DNA of 64,000 nt from Comamonadaceae bacterium (GTDB lineage: Bacteria > Pseudomonadota > Gammaproteobacteria > Burkholderiales > Burkholderiaceae_C): assembly GCA_947450675.1 (NCBI GenBank), contig CANFWI010000005.1, forward strand, positions 1 to 64,000, written 5' to 3'. Under the pieces are notes generated by a model. The model was not told the DNA's origin. It worked only from the letters and a program-made list of their open reading frames with translations, and made no database searches. Each line of letters opens with the position of its first letter. Position 1 is the first letter of the stretch. Shown here piece after piece: positions 28,044-36,285 of the stretch. The position numbers were made by a program, and so were the translations under genes.

Positions 28044-28613
28044 TCATTGCAGCACATGCTTTGGCTTCTCCAAAATAAAAACAGAGGACCGCGAGCGATG
28101 AGCCATGAAATCAATTTCGGCGGGGCCGAGTTGATAGTCTCTGCCTTCATCGTTTCCCGAAAAGTGCGAAGCGACTCTTTTTGAACCTCTGAATACATCC
28201 AGACCCACGCCATGACCTTGACCCGTTGCCACTGAAACATAGTAAGTGTGGTTGCCCTTCTTAAAGAAAACCACATCCATTCCAACCCTCGGAACCAGCT
28301 CTAAGCTGGCGATCTTGAATTGGGCACCTGGCGTTGCGACTGCTTCAAACTCGACTTGGCCCAAAAATCCATATCGGTAGGTAACTTTAGTGAATGGCTC
28401 TGTCTTTCTATTTGCGCACAAGGACAGAAATTTTCCATTTCTTGTGTTCCGCCATCCTCCGTTAGTCGCATCGACGTCACCCATCCAAGAATCAACAATG
28501 GCGTATTGATCAGCTGAGCAGTGTGAGGGAAAGGCGGCTATTGCGTTGCTAGAAATCGTCAGAAAAACAGCGAGGGCAGAACGAATAGATTGACAGGTCA
28601 GCACCAAAGTCAT
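28044..28613 (-). CDS. Orphan secreted protein of unknown function
   Basis: 189 residues. The N-terminus has one Arg and a hydrophobic stretch ending SSNAIAAF, a Sec signal with a likely cut after AIA, so the protein is probably periplasmic or outside the cell. The mature part has no motif I recognise. It is rich in Gly, Phe and Tyr, with alternating beta-like stretches (FTKVTYRYGFLGQVEFEA; MDVVFFKKGNHTYYVSV) and a pair of Cys near its start that could form a disulfide. ATG 28613 has AAGGG directly against it, too close; the GTG three codons later (28604) has better spacing. Codon use looks more A/T-rich than that of its neighbours, and no neighbour explains it. Probably a recent insertion. 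Confidence 0.6.
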   Translation of the reverse strand: MTLVLTCQSIRSALAVFLTISSNAIAAFPSHCSADQYAIVDSWMGDVDATNGGWRNTRNGKFLSLCANRKTEPFTKVTYRYGFLGQVEFEAVATPGAQFKIASLELVPRVGMDVVFFKKGNHTYYVSVATGQGHGVGLDVFRGSKRVASHFSGNDEGRDYQLGPAEIDFMAHRSRSSVFILEKPKHVLQ

Positions 28614-28761
28614 CCCTTTTAAAAATAAGCGGCATTGGACTCGCCCAAATCATTAGACCATCGAGGTCAACGTGATACTCACATTTAACCGCGATTTCTC
28701 ACCTCTTGATTTGACGCAGCTCCATGACTTGGAGGCCATTTTTAACCGTGCGCCAGACGAT

Positions 28762-29739
28762 TTATTCTGCCTTGATGCCCGCCGATTTAATCAGTTGGCC
28801 CCACTTTTCTATTTCCGACTTCTGAAAAGTAGCAAAGGCCTCTGGCGTGATGCCAGACGGTTGAACACCCATTTTCTCAAGACGTGACAGCGTGTCGGGC
28901 TGCTTCAAAATAGCGGCAATTTCGTTGTACAGCCTGGACACCACAGGCTTGGGCGTTCCGGCTGGCGCGTAAACCGCCTGCCATGCCGGCACCTCGTAGC
29001 CGGGCACGCCAGACTCGATCATGGTGGGGACATTGGGCAGACTGGCCAAGCGTTTGGCTGAGGTCACCGCCAATGCACGAACCGATCCGCTCTGAATATG
29101 CGAAAAAACGGTTGGGCCTTCAAACATCATCGGAACTTGCCCGGAGATCACGTCTTGCAAAGCCGGGCTGCGCGCGTAAGGCACGTGGATCATCTTGAGA
29201 TCGGCGATTTTCTGGAACAACTCACCGGACAAGTGCTGCGTCGTGCCAATGCCCGAAGAAGCATAAGCCAGCGTCCCCGGACTGGCCTTGGCCGCCGCGA
29301 TGATGTCCGCCACACTTTTATACGGACTGTTGGCCGGCACCACCAGCACATTGGCGTTCATGCCAATGATGGTGATCGGCTCGAAAGACTTGACCGCGTC
29401 GTACTGCACGTTCGATTGCAGGTTCGGGCTGATCGCATGGGAAGCAATGCTGGCGCCCAGAATGGTGTAGCCGTCGGCAGGCGCCTTGGCCACGTAGGCA
29501 GAGCCGACCATGCCGGTCGCGCCGGCCTTGTTGTCTACCAGGACCGGCACCTTCAAAGACTCCGACAATTTCTGCGCAATGATGCGCCCGAGTGTGTCTG
29601 TGTTGCTGCCTGCGGGAAAGGCCGCCACATAGGTGATGGGCCGGCTCGGCCAAGCGGTCTGCGCCGAGGTCTGGGCACAGATACCCGCAAGAGCCAAGAG
29701 AGCGATTGCCCGAGGCAGAATCTTGCTGAAGTGGGTCAT
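28762..29739 (-). CDS. Bug/TctC-family periplasmic solute-binding protein 3
   Basis: 325 residues. Signal peptide ending near SAQT, then AWPSRPITYVAAFPAGSNTDTLGRIIAQKL, the NKAGATGMVGSAYVAKAPADGYTIL pocket and the PYARSPALQDVISGQVPMMFEG segment. AGGAGA stands before ATG 29739. It is the third gene of a minus-strand run after a mandelate-racemase-family enzyme and a DapA-family lyase, so the ligand is probably the sugar acid that those enzymes degrade. Membrane subunits are absent. Confidence 0.9.
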   Translation of the reverse strand: MTHFSKILPRAIALLALAGICAQTSAQTAWPSRPITYVAAFPAGSNTDTLGRIIAQKLSESLKVPVLVDNKAGATGMVGSAYVAKAPADGYTILGASIASHAISPNLQSNVQYDAVKSFEPITIIGMNANVLVVPANSPYKSVADIIAAAKASPGTLAYASSGIGTTQHLSGELFQKIADLKMIHVPYARSPALQDVISGQVPMMFEGPTVFSHIQSGSVRALAVTSAKRLASLPNVPTMIESGVPGYEVPAWQAVYAPAGTPKPVVSRLYNEIAAILKQPDTLSRLEKMGVQPSGITPEAFATFQKSEIEKWGQLIKSAGIKAE

Positions 29740-29773
29740 GTTGTCTCCTGTTTATTTTTATAAAAACAAAGGT

Positions 29774-30691
29774 TCAGAGTCCAGGCATCTTGAAACCGAT
29801 CGCATCAAGGGACTCGAACAACGCCGCTTCTTGCTCCGAGCTCAGTTCAACCAGTGGCGGCCTGACGGTTCGCCACGCGCTGTGCTCGCCGTATCGGGCG
29901 ACGGCCGCCTTCATCGCCGGGATCATGGCGTACTTCTGAAATGCAGCGCGGGTCTCGTCGAGCGCGGCCTGTTGTGCGTCGGCACCTGCCGCTTGCCACG
30001 ACTTGTAGAGCGCCACCATCGGCGCTGGGTTGACGTTGCCGGTTGCGGTGATGCAGCCAGCCCCACCCGCCCGCAGCGTGCGCAGCAAAAACACCTCACT
30101 GCCGGCGAAGACGTCAAAGCCCTCGGGCTGGAACTGCTTGAGCATGGCCTCGGTATTGCTCCAATCACCCGAGCTGTCCTTGATACCGGCAATCGCCGTC
30201 GGGTAAGCCTTCAGCAAGCGCTCGATCAGCGCCAAGCTGATGGACACTTGGGCGACAGGCGGAATGTGATACAGATAAATGCGCAAGCGGCTGTCGCCCA
30301 CGCGCTGGATCACCTCGGAGAAATGGCGGAACAAACCTTCGTCAGAGACGCCTTTGTAATAGAACGGCGGCAGCATCAGCACACCACCGACACCGGCGCT
30401 CGTCGCATGCCGCGTCAGCTCGACGGTGTCCGTCAGCGAACAGCAACCGGTGCCAGGCATCAAGCGCGTAGCCGGCACACCAGCTTCGAGCAGGGCATCC
30501 AGCAGCTGTCGCCGCTCACCCACGGAGAGCGAGTTGGCTTCGGAGTTGGTGCCAAAAACCGCCAAGCCGACTTCGCTCTTGATGAGCCACTGGCAATGAC
30601 GCACGAAGGCAGCTGTATCGGGACTCAGATCAGTTTTGAAAGGGGTCAGGACGGGCGAAAAAATACCGCCGAGCTTGTGTTGAGTGGCCAT
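29774..30691 (-). CDS. DapA-family lyase/dehydratase (sugar-acid catabolism)
   Basis: 305 residues, a TIM barrel of the dihydrodipicolinate synthase/N-acetylneuraminate lyase superfamily. The Schiff-base Lys is about K171 in AGIKDSSGDW, and the helper Tyr is Y141 in YLYHIPPV. The carboxylate-binding GTNSE loop replaces the usual GTTGE. Family members with this kind of neighbour convert 2-keto-3-deoxy sugar acids, either by aldol cleavage or by decarboxylating dehydration as in 5-dehydro-4-deoxyglucarate dehydratase. It is not likely to be the lysine-pathway DapA, given its catabolic setting. It starts with AAGGAA before ATG 30691, 25 bp after the enolase-superfamily gene. Confidence 0.87.
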   Translation of the reverse strand: MATQHKLGGIFSPVLTPFKTDLSPDTAAFVRHCQWLIKSEVGLAVFGTNSEANSLSVGERRQLLDALLEAGVPATRLMPGTGCCSLTDTVELTRHATSAGVGGVLMLPPFYYKGVSDEGLFRHFSEVIQRVGDSRLRIYLYHIPPVAQVSISLALIERLLKAYPTAIAGIKDSSGDWSNTEAMLKQFQPEGFDVFAGSEVFLLRTLRAGGAGCITATGNVNPAPMVALYKSWQAAGADAQQAALDETRAAFQKYAMIPAMKAAVARYGEHSAWRTVRPPLVELSSEQEAALFESLDAIGFKMPGL

Positions 30692-30716
30692 GAAAATTCC
30701 TTGAAGTGATGTCGCC

Positions 30717-31880
30717 TCAAGCCCAAGGGCCTGATGCGTACTGGTTCAGCATGTCTTCACGCAGGCGAAAGCCAAGACCCGGCGTGGTCGGGACGACGAG
30801 CTCACCATTCCTGACTTCAAGCTGCGTATCCACCAAGCGGCGGAAATTTAGAACTTGGTCATCGGCGAAAAATTCGGCGTACTGTGCATTCGGCGTTGAC
30901 GCCACCAGATGCACGTGAAGATCATGAAACCAGTGCGGGCACATGGCGACACCAAAGCTGGCAGCGGTGGCGGCAATTTTTCGAAACTCAGTGATGCCGC
31001 CGCAGACCGCAGCGTCCGTCTGCAAAATAGCTGCAGCGCGCTTTTCAATCAATTCTTTGTGTCGCCAGCGGCCCGCTTCAATTTCACCGGTGGCCACCAT
31101 GACCCGCGTGCGCTTGGCCAATTCAGCGTGGTTCTCAATGTCGTCTGGGCCGAAGGGCTCTTCAATCCAGTACGGGTTACTGGGCTCGTAGCGCTTCATG
31201 TATTCCATGGCGGTAGAGACGTCTTGCCAAGCGTTGTTGGCATCTAGAGTCAAAACGATGTCGTCACCGATTGCTTCACGCACGGCGCGTATGCGCGCCT
31301 CTTCGCTTTTCAAGTCGCCACGGCCGACCTTCATCTTGACGGCCTTGAAACCCATCTTCACGTACGAGACCATTTCTTGGGCTAACTTGTCGGGCGTCTT
31401 GCCTTCCAAGTAATAACCGCCGCTGGCGTAAGCCGGGACCGACGTCTGACCGGTGCCGCCAAGGTACTGGCTCAGCGGCAAACCGGCCGCACGGGCGTTG
31501 CGATCCCACAGCGCGATGTCGACGATGGACAGTGCCCGCATGACCGACCCAGCGCGACCATGCAGCAAGGTGTCTTTGTACATCTCAGCCCAAAGTCCCT
31601 CGACGTTCAGCGCATTTTTGCCCACCAACAGCGGCGCCAATAAGATCTGCACCGCGCTGGCCACCAAGCTGCCGCCACGACTGCCGCCGTAGCAAAAGCC
31701 CTGCCCTTCATGACCGTCCTCGGTGCGAATCCGGACCACCACATAGTCGCGCGCAAAGACTTGACGCGTCGAAAAAGAGGTGGGCGTGTCAAGCGGAATG
31801 GTGACTGTCCGGGCTTCGACAGAGATGATTCTGGAGGCGGGATGACTGACTTTGCTGCTGCTGTTGTCGCTGGTGGCCAT
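30717..31880 (-). CDS. Mandelate racemase/muconate lactonizing enzyme-family protein, probable acid-sugar dehydratase
   Basis: 387 residues of the enolase superfamily. Catalytic residues: the K-x-K pair K182/K184 in VKMKVGR, metal ligands D213 (LTLDANNAW), E240 (WIEEP) and E266 (TGEIEAG), and His near residue 316 (CPHWFHD). The GRAGSVMRALSIVDIALWD segment is the usual helix before the barrel. This set fits acid-sugar dehydratases such as galactarate, glucarate or related enzymes; the exact substrate cannot be read. First gene of the run with the DapA-family lyase and TctC receptor 3, and divergent from the LysR gene. Confidence 0.88.
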   Translation of the reverse strand: MATSDNSSSKVSHPASRIISVEARTVTIPLDTPTSFSTRQVFARDYVVVRIRTEDGHEGQGFCYGGSRGGSLVASAVQILLAPLLVGKNALNVEGLWAEMYKDTLLHGRAGSVMRALSIVDIALWDRNARAAGLPLSQYLGGTGQTSVPAYASGGYYLEGKTPDKLAQEMVSYVKMGFKAVKMKVGRGDLKSEEARIRAVREAIGDDIVLTLDANNAWQDVSTAMEYMKRYEPSNPYWIEEPFGPDDIENHAELAKRTRVMVATGEIEAGRWRHKELIEKRAAAILQTDAAVCGGITEFRKIAATAASFGVAMCPHWFHDLHVHLVASTPNAQYAEFFADDQVLNFRRLVDTQLEVRNGELVVPTTPGLGFRLREDMLNQYASGPWA

Positions 31881-31982
31881 GAAATTGCTTTGTGTTGAGG
31901 TGGTTTATTTGAATTGCCGTGAACTACTCGGTGAAGTATTGACCTGCTGCAAAGATTAAAAAAGTCCCACTCTTCATCTTCA

Positions 31983-32003
31983 AAAGATAAGATGTTTATC
32001 TTT
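31983..32003. promoter_or_regulatory. Perfect inverted repeat between the dehydratase and lysR genes (site 1)
   Basis: Arms AAAGATAA (31983-31990) and TTATCTTT (31996-32003) are separated by 5 bp. The site lies 16 bp before the LysR start and about 100 bp before the divergent enolase-superfamily gene, the usual place for LysR-type self-regulation and activation. It does not have the standard T-N11-A spacing. A related site is at 35906-35926. Confidence 0.65.
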
Positions 32004-32018
32004 CGAGAAAGCCAACAC

Positions 32019-32912
32019 ATGGATATCCGTTATTTGCAAAGTTTTGTCACCGTGGTCGATCTCGGCTCCTTGGCACAAGCGGCCCGCCAACTTGACTTGA
32101 CGCCTGCAGCGGTGGCGGCCCGGATTCATGCGCTGGAAGAAGATCTGGGCTCGATACTCATCAAACGCGCCGGTCGAACGGTCAAACCGACAGCGGCGGG
32201 GATCAATATCTTGGAGCAGTCACGCTCAGTCTTGCGCGACGTGCGAGATCTGCGCGCCGTGGCCAGCGACGGCACCACGCTGGGCGAGTTTCGCCTCGGC
32301 GTGTTTGTCTCCGCCATGACGAGCATCTTGCCGCCGCTTTTGAAGCGCCTGTATGCCAACTTCCCCGAACTCAATGTCTTCGTAGCGCCAGGCGCATCCG
32401 TGGATTTATGCCGACAGGTCGGCAGCGGCGCGCTGGACGCCGCCATTGTGGTGGAGCCGCAATTTGCGATTGCCAAAGGCTGCGAGTGGCAGTCACTCGT
32501 GGAAGAGCCCTTGGTGGTGGTGGCACCCGCACACCTGCAACACCGGGATGCCCATGACCTGCTGCGCAACGAGCCCTTCATCCGTTACGACCGCTCGGTG
32601 TTAGGTGGCCAACTCGCCGACCGCTATCTGCGCGACCATGGCATCCGACCCAAGCAACGCTTAGAAATGGATGGCTTGCTACCGATTGCAGCGCTGGTCG
32701 AACAAGGGCTGGGCGTCGGCCTGATTCCGGACTGGCCATCTCTCTGGCAAAGCGGCCGGGCCATCTCCCGCATCCCCTTGCCCGCCAGAGCACCGGTACG
32801 ACATGTGGGCCTGATCTGGGGTGAGTACGGACCACGCGTCAAGCTCGCCCATGCTTTGCTGGAAGATGCCAAAGTTATCTTTGCAAAACCGACAGCGCCG
32901 CTGTCGGCGTGA
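32019..32912 (+). CDS. LysR-family transcriptional regulator
   Basis: About 297 residues. The N-terminal winged helix (MDIRYLQSFVTVVDLGSLAQAARQLDLTPAAVAARIHALEEDLGS) is clear. The C-terminal periplasmic-binding-like domain begins FRLGVFVSAMTSILPPLL. ATG 32019 gives the family-like start; an earlier ATG at 31992 lies within the palindrome. It is divergent from the dehydratase-lyase-TctC operon and converges on the IlvD-TctC operon. Matching inverted repeats before both suggest that it controls both. The effector is probably a pathway sugar acid, by inference. Confidence 0.9.
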   Translation: MDIRYLQSFVTVVDLGSLAQAARQLDLTPAAVAARIHALEEDLGSILIKRAGRTVKPTAAGINILEQSRSVLRDVRDLRAVASDGTTLGEFRLGVFVSAMTSILPPLLKRLYANFPELNVFVAPGASVDLCRQVGSGALDAAIVVEPQFAIAKGCEWQSLVEEPLVVVAPAHLQHRDAHDLLRNEPFIRYDRSVLGGQLADRYLRDHGIRPKQRLEMDGLLPIAALVEQGLGVGLIPDWPSLWQSGRAISRIPLPARAPVRHVGLIWGEYGPRVKLAHALLEDAKVIFAKPTAPLSA

Positions 32913-32936
32913 AGCAAGGACTCAACGGCTATGTCG

Positions 32937-34703
32937 CTATTTACGCGGCACCAAGCCCTTGGTTTCGGGTGAGCGCAAAAAGTCAAAGTCCACACCTTGA
33001 TCGGCTTGCGTCACCGTTTGCAAAAAGAGCTTGCGGTAACCACGGTCAGCCGACGGCGGCGTGATCGGGTTGGCCAGCGCGCGCTGCTGCAGTTCTCCCG
33101 CAGAGACCAGCAAACTGATCTCGCGGTTCTTCACACTCAAGCGAATCCGATCGCCATTTTTCACATGCGCCAGCGGGCCGCCAATCGCTGACTCCGGCGT
33201 CACGTGCAACACGATGGTGCCAAAAGCGGTGCCACTCATGCGACCATCTGAGATGCGAACCATGTCTTTGACACCAGCGCGCGCCAGCTTCAAGGGAATC
33301 GGCAGATAGCCGGCCTCGGGCATGCCCGGTGCGCCCTTGGGGCCGATGTTTTTGAGCACCAAAATATCGTCGGCGTTAACGTCCAAATCGTCCGCGTCAA
33401 TGCGCAAGGCCAAATCTTCGGCGTTCTCGAAGACCACGGCGCGGCCTTCGTGCTCCATCAGCTTGGCGTCGGCTGCCGACTGTTTGATGATGGCCCCGCC
33501 CGGCGCCAAGTTACCGTACAGCACGGCAATACCGCCTTGTGGATAAATCGGCTTGTCAAAGGATCGCACAACGTCCTGCGCATAACCAGGGCCAGCCAGC
33601 GCCATCTCTTCGCCCAGCGTGCGACCGGTGACGGTCAACGCATCCAGACGCAGCAGCGGCTTGAGCTCGCGCAGCAAGGTGGCCATGCCACCGGCTTTGT
33701 GAAAGTCTTCCATGTAGTGTTGGCCGGACGGTTTGAGGTCCAGCAAGACGGGGGTTTCACGCCCCATCTGGTCGAGTGCCTTGAGATCAATGTCCAAGCC
33801 AACGCGACCGGCAATCGCTGCCAGATGAACAATGCCATTGGTTGAACCGCCAATCGCCAGCAGCACACGCATGGCGTTTTCGAAGGCTTCGGGCGTCAGA
33901 ATTTTGTCGATCGTCAGCTTCTCGTGCGCCATGCCGACGGCGCGGGCGCCGGTTTCTTCGGCCACCCGAATGCGGTCGGCCGTCACCGCAGGCGGCGACG
34001 CGCCGCCGGGTACGGTCATGCCCAAGGCTTCGGCGATACACGCCATCGTGCTGGCGGTGCCCATCACCGAGCAAGTGCCAACGCTGGCGACCAGCTGGTT
34101 GTTGACCGCTGCTGTTTCTTCCGCATCAATTTCACCTGCGCGAAACTTGCCCCAATAGCGCCGGCAGTCGGTGCAAGCACCGACGCGTTCACCACGGTGG
34201 GAACCCGTCAACATCGACCCGGTGATGAGCTGAATGGCCGGAATACCGGCCGATGCAGCGCCCATCAATTGCGCCGGCACGGTCTTGTCGCAACCACCGA
34301 TCAACACCACGGCGTCCATCGGCTGCGCCCGAATCATTTCCTCGGTGTCCATCGACATGAGGTTGCGCAAATACATGCTGGTCGGCGCAGCGAAGCTCTC
34401 ATGCACAGAGATGGTCGGAAAATCCATGGGCAAGCCGCCCGCCAGCATGACGCCGCGCTTGACCGCTTCAATCAGCTGCGTGACATTGCCATGGCAGGGG
34501 TTGTAAGCACTGCCCGTGTTGGCAATACCGATGACAGGCCGATCCAGCGCTTTGTCTGTGTAGCCCGCACCTTTGATGAAGGCTTTTCGCAAGAACAGCG
34601 AAAAGCCAGCGTCACCGTAGCTGGTCAAACCTTTTTTCATGCCAGTCGGCTCTGGCGCGTCAGCGGTGTTGGATGAATCGGTTGAGGGCGGTTTACTTGT
34701 CAT
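32937..34703 (-). CDS. IlvD/Edd-family dehydratase 2 (sugar-acid type)
   Basis: 588 residues. Cluster cysteines at about C70 (AYNPCHGN), C138 (GGCDKTVPA) and C211 (SVGTCSVMGTASTM) with the active-site serine in SDGRMSGTAFG. An unusual CTDCRRYWGKFRAGEID segment follows the second Cys, as in pentonate/hexonate dehydratases. It differs strongly from the copy at 8405-10144 (for example SAYNPCHG against SDIGTCHG), so the two are ancient paralogues with different substrates. It follows its own TctC receptor gene by 64 bp. A Ser/Thr-rich, probably disordered, N-terminal 20 residues precede the family start. Confidence 0.9.
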   Translation of the reverse strand: MTSKPPSTDSSNTADAPEPTGMKKGLTSYGDAGFSLFLRKAFIKGAGYTDKALDRPVIGIANTGSAYNPCHGNVTQLIEAVKRGVMLAGGLPMDFPTISVHESFAAPTSMYLRNLMSMDTEEMIRAQPMDAVVLIGGCDKTVPAQLMGAASAGIPAIQLITGSMLTGSHRGERVGACTDCRRYWGKFRAGEIDAEETAAVNNQLVASVGTCSVMGTASTMACIAEALGMTVPGGASPPAVTADRIRVAEETGARAVGMAHEKLTIDKILTPEAFENAMRVLLAIGGSTNGIVHLAAIAGRVGLDIDLKALDQMGRETPVLLDLKPSGQHYMEDFHKAGGMATLLRELKPLLRLDALTVTGRTLGEEMALAGPGYAQDVVRSFDKPIYPQGGIAVLYGNLAPGGAIIKQSAADAKLMEHEGRAVVFENAEDLALRIDADDLDVNADDILVLKNIGPKGAPGMPEAGYLPIPLKLARAGVKDMVRISDGRMSGTAFGTIVLHVTPESAIGGPLAHVKNGDRIRLSVKNREISLLVSAGELQQRALANPITPPSADRGYRKLFLQTVTQADQGVDFDFLRSPETKGLVPRK

Positions 34704-34767
34704 GGGGACTCTTGGCTTTAGCCGTGGCGGTTACAACGAAACAGGATGGCGCGTGAAAGACGAGGGT

Positions 34768-35766
34768 TCACTCAGATTTAATGCCAGCCTTCTGGATCAA
34801 ATTCCCCCAGCGCGTGACCTCGGCAAGGATACGCTCAGCCGACTGAGTCGGCGAACTTGGGTTGGCCGCAAACACGCCCTGCTTGAGCAGCAATTCTTTG
34901 GATTCTGGCGACACCACCATCTTGGCCAAGGCAGCGTTCAATTGCGCCACGATCGCGGGCGGCGTGCCCGCAGGTGCCAAGACGCCGAACATGGAGCTGA
35001 TTTCAATCGCTGGCTGACCTGCTTCAGCAGTAGTGGGAATGTCGGCCAGCATGGAGATGCGTTCTGGCGTTGTCACGGCCAAGGCGCGGAGCTGCCCTGA
35101 TTTGATGAAGCTGAGCGCGGCAGGCACGGTCTCAACCATCATGTTGACCTGACCGCCGACCAAATCGACCATGGCTGGACCACTCCCTTTGTATGGGATG
35201 TGGACCATTTTGACGCCGGTGACGTCAATCATGATCTCAGACGCCAAACGCTGCGGCGCGCCTGGGCCAGAGGATGCAAAGTTCAGCTTGTTCGGATTGG
35301 CTTTGCCATAGGCCACCAACTCCTGCAAGGTCTTGACTGGCAGCGTGGGGTGCACCACGACCACCAGCGGAACCGAACCGACCACCATGACAGGGGCAAA
35401 GTCTTTGACCAAGTCGTAACGCAGCCGCCCCTTTTCAAGGGTGGCGATCGTGGCATGCGACGTCAAGGCGCCCATTAACAATGTGTAGCCGTCAGGGCTG
35501 GCTTTGGCCACCGCTTCGGCACCAATGTTGCCACCCGCGCCGCCGCGGTTGTCGACCACCACTTGCTGCCCCAGCGCCTCGCCCAGCTTGAGCGCCACGA
35601 TGCGTCCAATGATGTCGGTGGCACCGCCCGGTGGGTAAGGAATCACCATCCTGATCGGTTTGTCAGGGTAGGCTGCCATGGCCGTGGAAACGTACAAACC
35701 AAGTGCCAGCAGCAGACTGCTGCGCAGGGCCAAACGACGCGACGTGCGCGGTGCAGAAATACCCAT
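34768..35766 (-). CDS. Bug/TctC-family periplasmic solute-binding protein 4
   Basis: 332 residues. Basic N-terminus, signal peptide ending near STAMA, then AYPDKPIRMVIPYPPGGATDIIGRIVALKL and NRGGAGGNIGAEAVAKASPDGYTLL. AAGGAG stands before ATG 35766. It is co-directional with and upstream of the IlvD-type dehydratase, and downstream of ligA. A copy of the GATAA-N5-TTAT motif lies about 140 bp upstream. Confidence 0.91.
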   Translation of the reverse strand: MGISAPRTSRRLALRSSLLLALGLYVSTAMAAYPDKPIRMVIPYPPGGATDIIGRIVALKLGEALGQQVVVDNRGGAGGNIGAEAVAKASPDGYTLLMGALTSHATIATLEKGRLRYDLVKDFAPVMVVGSVPLVVVVHPTLPVKTLQELVAYGKANPNKLNFASSGPGAPQRLASEIMIDVTGVKMVHIPYKGSGPAMVDLVGGQVNMMVETVPAALSFIKSGQLRALAVTTPERISMLADIPTTAEAGQPAIEISSMFGVLAPAGTPPAIVAQLNAALAKMVVSPESKELLLKQGVFAANPSSPTQSAERILAEVTRWGNLIQKAGIKSE

Positions 35767-35905
35767 GTTGTTGTCTCCTTGAATCTGAAGTCGTTGCTAC
35801 GCCTACAAGTTGAAGTGGCCTGACTGCCGCCCCAAATGCGTTAACGAACTCAACGTCAAGTGTTGCAAACCAACATGAACAATAGAAGTATTTTTAAATG
35901 AAATG

Positions 35906-35926
35906 AAAGATAAAAAATTTATGGTT
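35906..35926. promoter_or_regulatory. Degenerate copy of the LysR-associated repeat (site 2)
   Basis: AAAGATAA (35906-35913), 5 bp, then TTATGGTT (35919-35926): identical first arm and 6 of 8 matches in the second arm compared with site 1 at 31983-32003, with the same spacing. It sits in the 159-bp gap between the ligA stop and the start of TctC receptor 4, an AT-rich region suited to a promoter. Confidence 0.5.
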
Positions 35927-36285
35927 CAACGCGCGTCCGGCACTTTCCGGGTCGCCAAGAACTCTTCAAAAGTCTCTCCACGCATCAGCGCATAGACCTG
36001 CATATTGCTGACCTTCATGACCCGTGCAAATTTTTCAAGAACAAAAAAATTGGCACCAATGCGAACCAAGCCAAGCCAGTCACAAGTTCGTATCAACTCT
36101 TTTTCAAGATCATTCAGGCCAGACTCCGTCATCACACCTTCTGGGTCTGCTACGAAGCGTGCACGCCAATCGGCAGCAATCATGTTCCAGAAAAACCGGT
36201 TCAAGCGCAAGGCCTTGTGGCTGGTCTCAATGTCAAAAACATAGGTGCCCGGTATGTCGCTCATACCAACGAGTTGCGGGTTCAT
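35926..36285 (-). CDS. ligA: Protocatechuate 4,5-dioxygenase alpha subunit (LigA-like)
   Basis: 119 residues, all-helical subunit that caps the active site of LigB. The sequence NPQLVGMSDIPGTYVFDIETSHKALRLNRFFWNMI and WLGLVRIGANFFVLEKFARVMKVSNMQVYALMRGE follows the LigA family. It lacks about 20 residues at the ends compared with Sphingobium LigA. Its ATG overlaps the ligB stop by 4 bp, so the subunits are made together. Gene order is beta then alpha. Confidence 0.9.
   Translation of the reverse strand: MNPQLVGMSDIPGTYVFDIETSHKALRLNRFFWNMIAADWRARFVADPEGVMTESGLNDLEKELIRTCDWLGLVRIGANFFVLEKFARVMKVSNMQVYALMRGETFEEFLATRKVPDAR

Noticed and set aside
29633-30709. 358-codon open frame antisense to the DapA-family gene
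   Set aside because: Shadow frame, no family features.
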